From Pseudomonas sp. dw_612 (lineage in GTDB: Bacteria; Pseudomonadota; Gammaproteobacteria; Pseudomonadales; Pseudomonadaceae), in NCBI RefSeq assembly GCF_018449725.1, contig NZ_JAAVVC010000002.1, forward strand, positions 248,001-312,000: 64,000 nt of DNA, read 5' to 3'. The position numbers and the translations under genes were made by a program. Positions 17,586 through 26,074 of this stretch are shown one piece after another. Position 1 is the first letter of the stretch; each line of letters starts with the position of its first letter. The notes beneath the pieces were generated by a model. The model worked only from the letters and a program-made list of their open reading frames with translations. It had not been told where the DNA came from and made no database searches.

Positions 17586-18743
17586 CTATCCGCGTCGATC
17601 CAGCAGATTCACCACCAACCGATCCACATATCCCCACACTCGCTGCTTCACCCGCCGCCACAACGGCCGGCGTTGCCAGGCCTCGAGGCTGACTTCCTGG
17701 CTCAGGGCAAAGTCCTTCTCGAAACTCGCCGCCACCGCCGCCGTCAATCCGGGGTCCAGCGCTTCCAGGTTGGCCTCCAGGTTGAAGCGCAGGTTCCAGT
17801 GGTCGAAGTTGCAGGAACCGATGCTTACCCAGTCGTCCACCAGCACCATTTTCAGGTGCAGGAAACACGGCTGGTATTCGAAGATTTTCACGCCGGCCTT
17901 GAGCAGTCGCGGGTAGTAACGGTGCCCGGCGTACCGCACCGACGGGTGATCGGTGCGCGGTCCGGTCAGCAGCAAACGCACGTCGATGCCGCGTGCGGCA
18001 GCCTTGCGCAACGAGCGGCGGACTTTCCAGGTCGGCAGAAAATACGGCGTGGCCAGCCAGATGCGTTTCTGGCCGCTGTTCAAGGCACGGAACAACGACT
18101 GCAAGATATCCCGGTGCTGACGGGCGTCGGCATACGCGACCCGGCCCATGCCCTCGCCCATGGACGGCACCCGAGGCAAACGCGGCAGGCCGAAGTGCGA
18201 GGCGGGTTTCCAGGCGCGGCGATGGCGGTTGGCGATCCATTGGCGGTCGAACAGCAATTGCCAGTCCAGCACCAGCGGGCCGCTGATTTCCACCATCACT
18301 TCGTGCCATTCACTGGTGTCTTTGCCCGGCGTCCAGAATTCATCGGTGACACCGGTGCCACCGACCACGGCCAGGCGCTGGTCCACCAACAACAGCTTGC
18401 GGTGATCGCGGTAGAAGTTGCCGACCCAGCGCCGCCAGCTCAGGCGATTGTAGAAACGCAGTTCCACCCCCGCCGCCATCAAGCGCTGACGCAGGTTCAG
18501 CGTGAACGCCAGGCTGCCGTAATCATCGAACAGGCAACGCACCCGCACACCGCGCTCGGCGGCTTGCACCAGCGCCTGGACCATGGCCTCGGCGCAGGCC
18601 CCCGCTTCCACCAGATACAGCTCCAGTTCGACCTGTTCTTCAGCGCGGGCAATCGCCACCAACATGCGCGGAAAGAACTGCGGACCGTCGATCAGCAATT
18701 CGAAATGGTTGCCTTCACGCCACGGAAATACGGCACCGGCCAT
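17586..18743 (-). CDS. clsB: Cardiolipin synthase ClsB-like (phospholipase D family)
   Basis: A 385-aa protein with two HKD motifs: DHRKLLLVDQ (His114, Lys116, Asp121) and LHLKMVLVDD (His296, Lys298, Asp303), each followed by a GG/GS-containing strand. There is no N-terminal membrane region, so it resembles ClsB rather than ClsA. By family knowledge it joins phosphatidylglycerol with another phospholipid to make cardiolipin at the inner membrane. Its start is one base after the yceI-like stop, so translation is probably coupled. Distance to ClsC-type enzymes cannot be judged by eye. Confidence 0.87.
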   Translation of the reverse strand: MAGAVFPWREGNHFELLIDGPQFFPRMLVAIARAEEQVELELYLVEAGACAEAMVQALVQAAERGVRVRCLFDDYGSLAFTLNLRQRLMAAGVELRFYNRLSWRRWVGNFYRDHRKLLLVDQRLAVVGGTGVTDEFWTPGKDTSEWHEVMVEISGPLVLDWQLLFDRQWIANRHRRAWKPASHFGLPRLPRVPSMGEGMGRVAYADARQHRDILQSLFRALNSGQKRIWLATPYFLPTWKVRRSLRKAAARGIDVRLLLTGPRTDHPSVRYAGHRYYPRLLKAGVKIFEYQPCFLHLKMVLVDDWVSIGSCNFDHWNLRFNLEANLEALDPGLTAAVAASFEKDFALSQEVSLEAWQRRPLWRRVKQRVWGYVDRLVVNLLDRRG

Positions 18744-18744
18744 G

Positions 18745-19335
18745 TCAGCGCGCCGTGAAAATCAGCACCGCACTCACCGGCACCGACAAACTGATGGCCG
18801 ACAAACCGGCGACCTTGCGCAAACCTTCCAGCCCCGGGGCCAGGTCGAAATCTTCAACGTTGATCACCAGCGGCTCCAAAGTCACCACTTGAAAGCGCCG
18901 GTCATCGAGCCGGGTCGCCAACAGTTCGGCGCTGTATTCATGTTGTTTGCCGTGAAGGCTGACGGTCAGCGGCAAACGCAATTCCAGCTGGGCGCCGGGC
19001 GCCAGGTCGTTGATCGGTCGCAGGTCGATCTGCGCGGTGATCAGCGCATCGGGAAACGTCTGGATCTCGAACAGGTCCTTGCGCATCCGCTCGTCACGCA
19101 GCGGGATGCCGCTGTTCACCGAATCCATCTCGACTTCCACCCGCGCCAGGCCCGTGGGCTCGACCTTGCCGTGCAGCACCAGAAAGCGCTGCACTTCGGA
19201 AATGTTGGCATTTTTGGTGCTGATGAACGACAGCCGCGACGACTCGCCGTCCAGGTACCAATCGGCGTGGGCCGACAGCGTGGCCCCGGCCAGCAGCAGG
19301 AAGGTGAGGGTTTTGCAGAGGGCGCGGTTGAACAT
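18745..19335 (-). CDS. YceI family periplasmic lipid-binding protein
   Basis: A 196-aa exported protein: signal peptide ending AHA-D (about 24), then a YceI lipocalin-like barrel (WYLDGESSRLSFISTKNANI, LARVEVEMDSVNSGI, FPDALITAQIDL, LTVSLHGKQHE). YceI proteins bind isoprenoids or other lipids in the periplasm. ATG 19335 is preferred to GTG 19341. The coupling to a cardiolipin synthase gene, with one base between them, suggests a shared envelope-lipid role, which is inference. Confidence 0.88.
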   Translation of the reverse strand: MFNRALCKTLTFLLLAGATLSAHADWYLDGESSRLSFISTKNANISEVQRFLVLHGKVEPTGLARVEVEMDSVNSGIPLRDERMRKDLFEIQTFPDALITAQIDLRPINDLAPGAQLELRLPLTVSLHGKQHEYSAELLATRLDDRRFQVVTLEPLVINVEDFDLAPGLEGLRKVAGLSAISLSVPVSAVLIFTAR

Positions 19336-19398
19336 AGACACTCGTGGGGCAAGAAAACCTGAGCGAACCTTAACCGCCTGCGAGCCAGATGCAAACCT

Positions 19399-19532
19399 GT
19401 GTAGCAGCTGGCGCAGCCTGCGTTCGGCTGCGCAGCAGTCGTAAAATCAGACACTGCGGGGTTTCAGGTAGACCCAAGCGGCTGGATTGACGACGGCTTC
19501 GCCGCCGAACGCAGGCTTCGCCAGCTGCTACA
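19399..19532. repeat. Inverted repeat of the TGTAGCAGCTG family
   Basis: TGTAGCAGCTGGCGCAGCCT at 19399-19418 and its inverted partner ending CGCCAGCTGCTACA at 19532 enclose about 60 bases. It is a shorter relative of the repeat at 11810-11956. Confidence 0.8.
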
Positions 19533-19545
19533 TCGGTAGTTGCGT

Positions 19546-19869
19546 TCAGGGGATCAGACGACACCCCTGGCGTTCGCCAATCCACTGCGCGCTATTGCTG
19601 CGCCCCATGCCACTAACCGTCACGTGCTTTGAAGCTTCGTCATCGGTAAACCCGCTGAAGGGCAACCACTGCTTCACATAGCCATGACAGTAGCCGGCGT
19701 CATTATTCATCACGTAACGGCAGGAACAATATTCCTTGGCGGTGTAGGCGCTGATGATGTCCGGGAATGCCCACAGCGCCACCCGCTCCTGCCAGATCCA
19801 GCCGAGCAGCAAAATCAGCAGCAATAGAAAAACGCTGGTGAAGGGACGACGGCGAACAAAACCGTTCAT
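19546..19869 (-). CDS. Small single-pass membrane protein, conserved hypothetical
   Basis: A 107-aa protein that I do not recognise. A basic N-terminus (NGFVRRRP) leads into one membrane helix (about 11-27, SVFLLLLILLLGWIW); the rest, probably periplasmic, has four cysteines (CSC near 48-50, Cys60, Cys103), so disulphides are likely. Its ATG overlaps the stop of the upstream serine hydrolase by four bases (ATGA), so translation is coupled. The pairing suggests that it assists or anchors the hydrolase; that is inference. Confidence 0.75.
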   Translation of the reverse strand: MNGFVRRRPFTSVFLLLLILLLGWIWQERVALWAFPDIISAYTAKEYCSCRYVMNNDAGYCHGYVKQWLPFSGFTDDEASKHVTVSGMGRSNSAQWIGERQGCRLIP

Positions 19870-20960
19870 GGCTGCACCTTCCCGGCAAACGCCTTCAGCG
19901 CAAGTTTGAGCAGTTCGTTATGCCGGTAGCTGCCGTCGCGATCATCGCCATAACGCACGATCACCAGGTCTTCACTGGGAATCACATACAACACCTGCCC
20001 CCAATGGCCCAGCGCCGCGAAGGTGTCGGCCGGCGCATCGGGCCAGGGTTGCGTCGCGCCGTCCACCGCGCGATTAAGCCACCACTGACCTCCGGGCACA
20101 GCCTCGTCCTGATGGGCGCGATAGCCGGCAAACGGTTCGCGATTGAACGCGACCCAATCCTTGGGCAGCAATTGTCGATCACCCCAACGACCATCGCGAG
20201 CCATCAACAATCCGACCCGCGCCAGATCCCGGGCGGTGAGGTAGGCGTAGGACGACGCGACGAACGTCCCGGTGGCATCGGTTTCCCACACCGCATGGCG
20301 AATCCCCAAGGGCTCGAACAACGCGGTCCACGGATAGTCTGGATATCGGCTCGGGCCGACGATGTTTTTCAGCGCGGCCGAGAGCAGGTTGCTGTCGCCG
20401 CTGGAATAGCGAAACGCCTGGCCCGGCGCGGCGTATTCATCATGCCCGGCGGTGAACGCGGCCATGTTCGAGTGGCCGCGGGTGTAGAGCATGGCCACCA
20501 CCGAGGATTTCAGCGGCGCGTATTCGTAGTCTTCCTGCCAGTCGAGGCCGGAGGCCCAGTGCAGCAGATCGGCCAGGGTAATCGCCGGATGATTCTCCAG
20601 CGCCGGGTAAAACTTCACCGCCGGGTCCTGCAGGGTGAACAAACCTTCGCCATACGCTACGCCGAGCACCGCCGCCATCAGGCTTTTACTGATCGACCAG
20701 GTCAGGTGCGGGGTGTCGGCGGTAGTCGCGCCGGCATAGCGTTCGTAGATCAATTGGCCGTCGCGGATCACCAACAAGGCGTCGGTGCGGATGCCGGTTC
20801 GCGTGGCGTCATCGCGGGTCGGGAAGGCGTAGGTTTCCAGGGCTTCAAGGGCCGGGCCGGTGATCGCCGGGCCTTGCGCCCATTGTTCGGCGGGCCAGTT
20901 TTCGGCGTGGGCCGACAGGCTGAGCAGAAGGATGAAAAGCAGGGACACACCTTTGAACAT
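19866..20960 (-). CDS. Exported serine hydrolase (class C beta-lactamase fold)
   Basis: A 364-aa protein with a signal peptide (1-19, ends SAHA). Active-site motifs of the beta-lactamase/transpeptidase clan are present: SISK (Ser89, Lys92), YSS (Tyr185-Ser187) in FRYSSGDSN, and a late LGHWGQ as the third box. The sequence around TWSISKSLMAAVLGVA and HWASGLDWQEDYEY resembles 6-aminohexanoate-dimer hydrolase/esterase members rather than true beta-lactamases. ATG 20960 starts the signal peptide; the ORF upstream of it runs into a REP. Substrate unknown. Confidence 0.87.
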   Translation of the reverse strand: MFKGVSLLFILLLSLSAHAENWPAEQWAQGPAITGPALEALETYAFPTRDDATRTGIRTDALLVIRDGQLIYERYAGATTADTPHLTWSISKSLMAAVLGVAYGEGLFTLQDPAVKFYPALENHPAITLADLLHWASGLDWQEDYEYAPLKSSVVAMLYTRGHSNMAAFTAGHDEYAAPGQAFRYSSGDSNLLSAALKNIVGPSRYPDYPWTALFEPLGIRHAVWETDATGTFVASSYAYLTARDLARVGLLMARDGRWGDRQLLPKDWVAFNREPFAGYRAHQDEAVPGGQWWLNRAVDGATQPWPDAPADTFAALGHWGQVLYVIPSEDLVIVRYGDDRDGSYRHNELLKLALKAFAGKVQP

Positions 20961-21043
20961 GGCGGGGGCTCGGGCGGATGGGCCTGCTGAGACTAGTTGA
21001 GGTTGGTTACAGTTTTTGAGTTTGTGTTGTCCATGACGCCGTC

Positions 21044-21110
21044 TTCGCGAGCAAGCCCGCTCCCACAGGGGAATGCATTTCAAATGTGGGAGCGGGCTTG
21101 CTCGCGAAGA
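21044..21110. repeat. REP pair (inverted, close-set)
   Basis: Reverse core 21044-21066 and forward core 21086-21108 with a 19-base loop, six bases from the stop of the acyl-CoA dehydrogenase-like gene. Confidence 0.9.
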
Positions 21111-21116
21111 GGCCAG

Positions 21117-22004
21117 TCAATCCGGCGAAGATCCCGCGAGTGCCTTGGCCAACCGCTTCCCCCGAGCCCCCGCCGCCAGATCCATCACCGCCTGATCGCG
21201 CTGCCACATCGCCGCCCACAACGGCGGCCCACCCGCCAAGGCCTGATTCACCTCAGCCTTGAGCCCCTCAAACTGCGCAAACAACCCACCGAGCAGCACA
21301 TGCCCGGCCGCACTGCCCGGCGCCTGGCGACTGGCTTCCGCACACCCGGCCAGCAGCGCCAGCAAGCGCAGTTGCAGGGTTTGCGGCCAGTCGCTGTCCT
21401 GACCGACGCCATACAGCCAAGCGCTCATGGCGCTCAACACATAGACGTCTTCCAGGGTGCGAAACGGTTTGACGTAAGCATCCCAGCCATCCCCCGCCAG
21501 CAATTCGCAGAAGGCGTTGTCGAGAAACACCCGACTGTGGCTGATGTCCGGCATCAACGGGATGGCCGGGAGTTTTTCCAGGCGCACGCCTGGTTCGCCG
21601 GGATACACCACCGCCAGGCTCAACCGTGGTTTTTCCCCGAGTTCTTCGCTGCGGGCGGCGATCAGCAGCCAGTCGGCGGCGTCGCCGGCGGTGACGAAAT
21701 CCTTACGCCCATCGAGGCGCAGATCCTTGAGGCGGGTCTGCATGTCCGCCGGGCGCAGGCTGCGCTGTTCGGTCGCGCACAGGGCGCCGAGGCTCTGCGG
21801 CGCGCTCGGCCAGAGCATGCGCAACGCCGCTTGATAGCCCACCAGAAACGCCAGCCCCGGCGTCGCCATCAAGCGTGCGCCGGCCACCGCCAGTTCGAAC
21901 GGCGTGACCGTGCCCAACTGATGCAACAAGGTCGCGAAGCCTTCGGCCAGGTCCGCGTTGGCGGGCAGGCGTTCGCGGCGATTGAGCAGGGTTTGCCAGG
22001 GCAT
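21117..22004 (-). CDS. Acyl-CoA dehydrogenase-like protein
   Basis: A 295-aa protein whose middle part (QRSLRPADMQTRLKDLRLDG, DFVTAGDAADWLLIAARSEE, VRLEKLPAIPLMPDISHSRV) looks like the beta-barrel domain of acyl-CoA dehydrogenases, followed by a helical C-terminal part. It is shorter than the usual 380 residues and the catalytic Glu is not evident, so activity is doubtful. AAGGAG lies seven bases before ATG 22004, which fixes the start. It is divergent from olsBA; a shared lipid role is possible but unproven. Confidence 0.75.
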   Translation of the reverse strand: MPWQTLLNRRERLPANADLAEGFATLLHQLGTVTPFELAVAGARLMATPGLAFLVGYQAALRMLWPSAPQSLGALCATEQRSLRPADMQTRLKDLRLDGRKDFVTAGDAADWLLIAARSEELGEKPRLSLAVVYPGEPGVRLEKLPAIPLMPDISHSRVFLDNAFCELLAGDGWDAYVKPFRTLEDVYVLSAMSAWLYGVGQDSDWPQTLQLRLLALLAGCAEASRQAPGSAAGHVLLGGLFAQFEGLKAEVNQALAGGPPLWAAMWQRDQAVMDLAAGARGKRLAKALAGSSPD

Positions 22005-22158
22005 AAGAGGCTCCTTGTGGGCTGTCATATAAGCATCACCAAAGCTTCATGGCGATGACACCGGGGCTACATAGCCTGACTTTGCACAACACGGCTGCAT
22101 AAAGAAAGTCGATCGGCTGCAACCCACGACGGGTGCCCGGCCCGTACGGAGATTCACA

Positions 22159-22914
22159 ATGACTCAGATCGCCCGCATCAGCGACACCGGCAATGAACGC
22201 CGCCTGCAAGCCGAACGCCTGATCGGCAGCGAGGCTTTGCAGGAAGCCCAGGCCCTGCGCTTCAACGTGTTCAGCGGCGAATTCAACGCCAAGCTGAAAG
22301 GCGCGGAACGTGGCCTGGACATGGATGATTATGATGTTCACTGCGCCCACATCGGCGTACGTGACTTGAACACCGGGCGTTTGGTGGCGACCACCCGTTT
22401 GCTCGACCACACCGCCGCCAGCAGCCTGGGCAAGTTCTACAGCGAAGAAGAATTCAGCCTCCATGGCTTGGTCCACTTGAAAGGTCCGATCCTGGAAATC
22501 GGTCGCACCTGCGTCGACCCGGCCTATCGCAACGGCGGCACCATCGCCGTGCTCTGGGGTGAACTGGCCGAAGTCCTCAACCAGGGCGGCTACAGTTACT
22601 TGATGGGCTGCGCGAGCATCCCGATGCAGGACGGCGGGATTCAGGCCCACGCGATCATGCAGCGCCTGCGCGAACGCTACCTGTGCACCGAACACCTGCG
22701 CGCCGAGCCGAAAAAGCCGCTGCCGACCCTGGACATTCCCTCGAACGTGATCGCCGAAATGCCGCCACTGCTCAAGGCCTACATGCGTCTTGGCGCGAAG
22801 ATCTGCGGCGAGCCGTGCTGGGACGAAGACTTCCAGGTCGCCGACGTGTTCATTCTGCTCAAGCGCGACGAACTCTGCCCGCGTTACGCCAAACACTTCA
22901 AGGCGGCCATGTAA
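22159..22914 (+). CDS. olsB: L-ornithine N-alpha-acyltransferase OlsB
   Basis: A 251-aa GNAT-fold acyltransferase. [10 protein letters not shown] (28-37), the [10 protein letters not shown] strand (74-83) and [15 protein letters not shown] (112-126) are signatures of OlsB, which transfers a 3-hydroxy fatty acid from acyl carrier protein to ornithine to form lyso-ornithine lipid. The stop overlaps the start of olsA (TAATG), so the two form a coupled operon. In pseudomonads ornithine lipids typically replace phospholipids under phosphate limitation; no clear Pho box was identified here. Confidence 0.92.
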   Translation: MTQIARISDTGNERRLQAERLIGSEALQEAQALRFNVFSGEFNAKLKGAERGLDMDDYDVHCAHIGVRDLNTGRLVATTRLLDHTAASSLGKFYSEEEFSLHGLVHLKGPILEIGRTCVDPAYRNGGTIAVLWGELAEVLNQGGYSYLMGCASIPMQDGGIQAHAIMQRLRERYLCTEHLRAEPKKPLPTLDIPSNVIAEMPPLLKAYMRLGAKICGEPCWDEDFQVADVFILLKRDELCPRYAKHFKAAM

Positions 22915-23705
22915 TGAGTCGCCTGCGGGTGTACGCGCGAATTGCGCGAGTGCTGATCGTGGTCGCATTGGGCTTGACCATGGCCAGTGTGTTCGGCGTG
23001 TTCGAACGCGCGGGGATTGCCCACTCGATGGTCCGGCGTCAGCGCTGGTCGCGGTTTTTCATGGCGCGGTTGAGCAACGCCCTGCCCTTTCGCGTGACCG
23101 TGCATGGCGAGCTGCCGAAGGCGCCGATGCTGTGGGTCAGCAACCACGTGTCCTGGACCGATATTCCGCTGCTGGGCATGATCACGCCGCTGTCGTTCCT
23201 GTCCAAAGCCGAAGTGCGCACCTGGCCGGTGGCCGGCTGGTTGGCGGCCAAGGCCGGCAGTCTGTTTATCCGCCGGGGTTCGGGCGATAGCCAGTTGATC
23301 CGCAAACAGATGACTCGTCATTTGGAGCAACAGCATCCGCTGCTGATGTTCCCGGAAGGCACCACCACCGATGGCCGTTCGTTGCGTACCTTCCACGGGC
23401 GACTGCTGTCTGCGGCGATTGATTCCGAGGTGAAGCTGCAACCGGTGGCGATTCGTTACCTGCGTGACGGGAAAATCGACTCGCTGGCACCGTTTATTGG
23501 CGACGATGATTTGCTCTCGCACCTGATGCGTTTGTTCGCCAATGATCGGGGGGATGTGGAGATTCACCTGCTCAAGCCGATTGCCTGCGAAGGTCGCGAG
23601 CGTGCGGCGCTGGCGTTCGAAGCGCAGCAGGCGGTGCAGAGGGCGTTGTTTGGAACGATCCCGGAAAAACAGCAAGTGCCGATGCGTCCCGCGATTGCTG
23701 CTTGA
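22914..23705 (+). CDS. olsA: Lyso-ornithine lipid O-acyltransferase OlsA
   Basis: A 263-aa PlsC-type acyltransferase with an N-terminal membrane helix (about 12-30), the catalytic HX4D motif NHVSWTD (His78, Asp83), an IRRGSGD block and the FPEGTTTDG motif (about 142-150). It adds the second acyl chain to lyso-ornithine lipid made by OlsB. The ATG overlaps the olsB stop; the longer frame upstream is inside olsB and is rejected. Confidence 0.92.
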   Translation: MSRLRVYARIARVLIVVALGLTMASVFGVFERAGIAHSMVRRQRWSRFFMARLSNALPFRVTVHGELPKAPMLWVSNHVSWTDIPLLGMITPLSFLSKAEVRTWPVAGWLAAKAGSLFIRRGSGDSQLIRKQMTRHLEQQHPLLMFPEGTTTDGRSLRTFHGRLLSAAIDSEVKLQPVAIRYLRDGKIDSLAPFIGDDDLLSHLMRLFANDRGDVEIHLLKPIACEGRERAALAFEAQQAVQRALFGTIPEKQQVPMRPAIAA

Positions 23706-23716
23706 ACACACATCCC

Positions 23717-23809
23717 CTGTGGGAGCGGGCTTGCTCGCGAATGCGGTGTATCAGTCGACTTAGATGTTGAATGACCTACCGCATTCGCGAGCAAGCCCGC
23801 TCCCACAGG
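23717..23809. repeat. REP pair (inverted)
   Basis: Forward core 23719-23741 and reverse core 23784-23806 between convergent olsA and acpH. Confidence 0.9.
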
Positions 23810-23812
23810 GGT

Positions 23813-24391
23813 TCATGGTGCTGGGTAGTTTTGGGTGAATGCCTGAAGCTGCGGATAGAACACTCTGAAATCCTCACTCAACGGCTCATACAACCCTCGC
23901 AATTCCTGCATCGCCCCGGCCAGTTCTTCAGGCTTGGTCAGGCGCCGGGAAATCCCCCGCAGCACCTGCGCCAACACTTCGAAATCCTGATAAGAGCCCA
24001 ACCAGTCATTCGCCATCATGTGCGGCGCAATCTGCGCCAGGCGATCGGGCAACTGCGGCTCGTTGGACAGCACCCGGTAAACGTCCGAAGTGAATTGCGC
24101 CAGCGGCTGATCCGCGTAAAGCGTCCAGTCCCGGGCCAGGCAATGGTCGAAAAACACGTCAAGGACGATCCCGGCATAACGCCGCCGGGTGACTGAAAAC
24201 CGTGACAACGCGATGTCCACCAACGGATGACGGTCGGTGAACACGTCGATGCTGCGATGCAGCTGGATGGCGGCTTCGATCTCCGGGGCGAACTGCCCTT
24301 GCAGCCGTCCCTTGACGAAATCGCCATAGAGGCTGCCAAGCAATTGACCGGGGCGCTGGCCACCGAGGTGCAGATGTGCGAGATAGTTCAT
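23813..24391 (-). CDS. acpH: Acyl carrier protein phosphodiesterase
   Basis: A 192-aa DUF479 protein. MNYLAHLHLG at the N-terminus, LGSLYGDFVKGRL (18-30), HRSIDVFTDRHP (45-56) and LDVFFDHCLARDW (77-89) are AcpH signatures with metal-binding His/Asp residues of the HD-like fold. The enzyme removes 4'-phosphopantetheine from holo-ACP. It is divergent from the ArsR-type regulator. The neighbouring ornithine-lipid genes also use ACP, but nothing shows a regulatory link. Confidence 0.93.
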   Translation of the reverse strand: MNYLAHLHLGGQRPGQLLGSLYGDFVKGRLQGQFAPEIEAAIQLHRSIDVFTDRHPLVDIALSRFSVTRRRYAGIVLDVFFDHCLARDWTLYADQPLAQFTSDVYRVLSNEPQLPDRLAQIAPHMMANDWLGSYQDFEVLAQVLRGISRRLTKPEELAGAMQELRGLYEPLSEDFRVFYPQLQAFTQNYPAP

Positions 24392-24448
24392 GTCGCGCAG
24401 CTTAGCACTGCGCGTTCGTATCGTTACACCCAGCGTATCGTTATAACC

Positions 24449-24535
24449 CGATATACCGATTTACTCGGTCATCAGACCGAAATCATATTGGTATATCGCG
24501 ATTCAACGATTTAAAGTTCGCCTCATCGCGATATA
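24449..24535. promoter_or_regulatory. Nested palindromes upstream of the ArsR-type regulator
   Basis: CGATATACC at 24449-24457 pairs with GGTATATCG at 24490-24498, enclosing a smaller dyad TCGGTC-ATCA-GACCGA at 24465-24480. A second dyad, TATATCGCGAT (24492-24502) and ATCGCGATATA (24525-24535), overlaps its right arm. The block ends 27 bases before the regulator start and is the obvious operator region, also covering the divergent acpH promoter. Confidence 0.6.
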
Positions 24536-24562
24536 GCGTTTTACTCATCACGAGCCCACACC

Positions 24563-24883
24563 ATGACCCTTGACCTCGACGAAATAATAAAAGCCCTGGC
24601 ACACCCAGTACGCCGAGACATTCTCATCTGGCTGAAAGACCCCAAGGTCCAGTTCCCGGAACAGATCCACAACCACGAATACGGCATTTGCGCCGGGCAG
24701 ATCGATCAGCGCTGCGGTCTGTCGCAGTCGACTGTGTCCGCGCATTTGGCGACGTTGCAACGTGCGGGTCTGATCAGCAGCCAGAAAGCCGGTCAATGGC
24801 ACTTCTTCAAACGCAACGAGGACGTGATTCAGGCGGCCCTCGACGCCATCGTCAAAGAGCTCAGCGCTCCGACAAGGACTTAA
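24563..24883 (+). CDS. ArsR-family winged-helix regulator
   Basis: A 106-aa repressor-type protein. IIKALAHPVRRDILIWL (8-24) starts the winged helix and CGLSQSTVSAHLATLQRAGL (52-71) is the recognition helix region; the wing ends WHFFKRNEDV. There is no cysteine metal-binding pair of the CxC type in the usual helix, so it probably senses an organic or redox signal rather than arsenic. It is followed after three bases by an MFS transporter and then an Old Yellow Enzyme, so it probably controls all three. Confidence 0.9.
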   Translation: MTLDLDEIIKALAHPVRRDILIWLKDPKVQFPEQIHNHEYGICAGQIDQRCGLSQSTVSAHLATLQRAGLISSQKAGQWHFFKRNEDVIQAALDAIVKELSAPTRT

Positions 24884-24886
24884 TCA

Positions 24887-26053
24887 ATGCCCCTCTCGCT
24901 ACTCATTCTGGCCCTGAGTGCCTTCGCCATCGGCACCACCGAGTTCGTCATCATGGGCCTGCTGCCCGATGTGGCGGCAGACCTCGGTGTGTCGATCCCG
25001 GGCGCCGGCTGGCTGGTGACCGGATACGCCCTGGGCGTGGCCATCGGTGCGCCGTTCATGGCACTGGCCACCGCCCGACTGCCGCGCAAGGCCGCGCTGG
25101 TAGCGTTGATGGGGATTTTCATCGTCGGCAACCTGCTGTGCGCTCTGGCCAGTGACTACAACGTGCTGATGTTTGCCCGTGTGGTCACCGCCCTGTGCCA
25201 CGGCGCGTTCTTCGGTATCGGTTCAGTCGTTGCGGCGGGCCTGGTGCCGGCCAACAAACGCGCTTCGGCGGTGGCTTTGATGTTCACCGGCCTGACCCTG
25301 GCCAACGTCCTCGGCGTGCCGTTGGGCACTGCGCTCGGTCAGCAATACGGCTGGCGCTCGACTTTCTGGGCGGTGACCGTGATCGGCGTGATCGCCCTGA
25401 TCGGCCTGATCCGCTTCCTGCCGGCCAAGCGCGATGAAGAAAAACTCGATATGCGCGCCGAACTCCGCGCCCTCAAAGGCGCCGGGATCTGGCTGTCGCT
25501 GAGCATGACGGCGTTGTTCGCCGCCTCAGTCTTCACCTTGTTCACTTATGTGGCGCCGCTGCTGGGCGAAGTCACCGGCGTCTCGCCACGCGGCGTGACC
25601 TGGACCCTGATGCTCATCGGCCTGGGCCTGACGGTCGGCAACATCATCGGCGGCAAACTGGCTGACAAAGGCATGGCGGCGACGCTGATCGGTGTGTTCA
25701 TCACCATGGCGGTGGTTTCCACCGTACTGACCTGGACCAGCGTTGCCGTGATCCCGACCGAAATCACCCTGTTCCTCTGGGCCACCGCGTGCTTCGCCGC
25801 TGTCCCGGCCCTGCAAGTGAACGTGGTGACCTTCGGCAAAGCGGCACCCAACCTGGTGTCGACCCTGAACATCGGCGCGTTCAACGTCGGCAACGCACTC
25901 GGTGCCTGGGTCGGCGGCAGCGTCATCGCCCACGGCTTCGGCCTGACCAGCGTGCCCCTCGCGGCCGCCGCACTGGCGGTGCTCGCCCTGCTGGTGACCC
26001 TGATTACTTTCCGTCAGAGCGGTAACCCCGAACTGGCCCCTGCTACTAACTGA
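24887..26053 (+). CDS. MFS transporter (AraJ/YdhP-like DHA1 family)
   Basis: A 388-aa inner-membrane protein with about twelve helices. The start LILALSAFAIGTTEFVIMGL and the ATARLPRKAALV loop between helices 2 and 3 are typical of DHA1 efflux proteins like YdhP/AraJ. Being between an ArsR regulator and a xenobiotic reductase, it may export reactive electrophiles or their products. Only three bases separate it from the regulator; 21 bases separate it from xenB. Confidence 0.9.
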   Translation: MPLSLLILALSAFAIGTTEFVIMGLLPDVAADLGVSIPGAGWLVTGYALGVAIGAPFMALATARLPRKAALVALMGIFIVGNLLCALASDYNVLMFARVVTALCHGAFFGIGSVVAAGLVPANKRASAVALMFTGLTLANVLGVPLGTALGQQYGWRSTFWAVTVIGVIALIGLIRFLPAKRDEEKLDMRAELRALKGAGIWLSLSMTALFAASVFTLFTYVAPLLGEVTGVSPRGVTWTLMLIGLGLTVGNIIGGKLADKGMAATLIGVFITMAVVSTVLTWTSVAVIPTEITLFLWATACFAAVPALQVNVVTFGKAAPNLVSTLNIGAFNVGNALGAWVGGSVIAHGFGLTSVPLAAAALAVLALLVTLITFRQSGNPELAPATN

Positions 26054-26074
26054 ACCTCACGAGGGTTGTATTAA

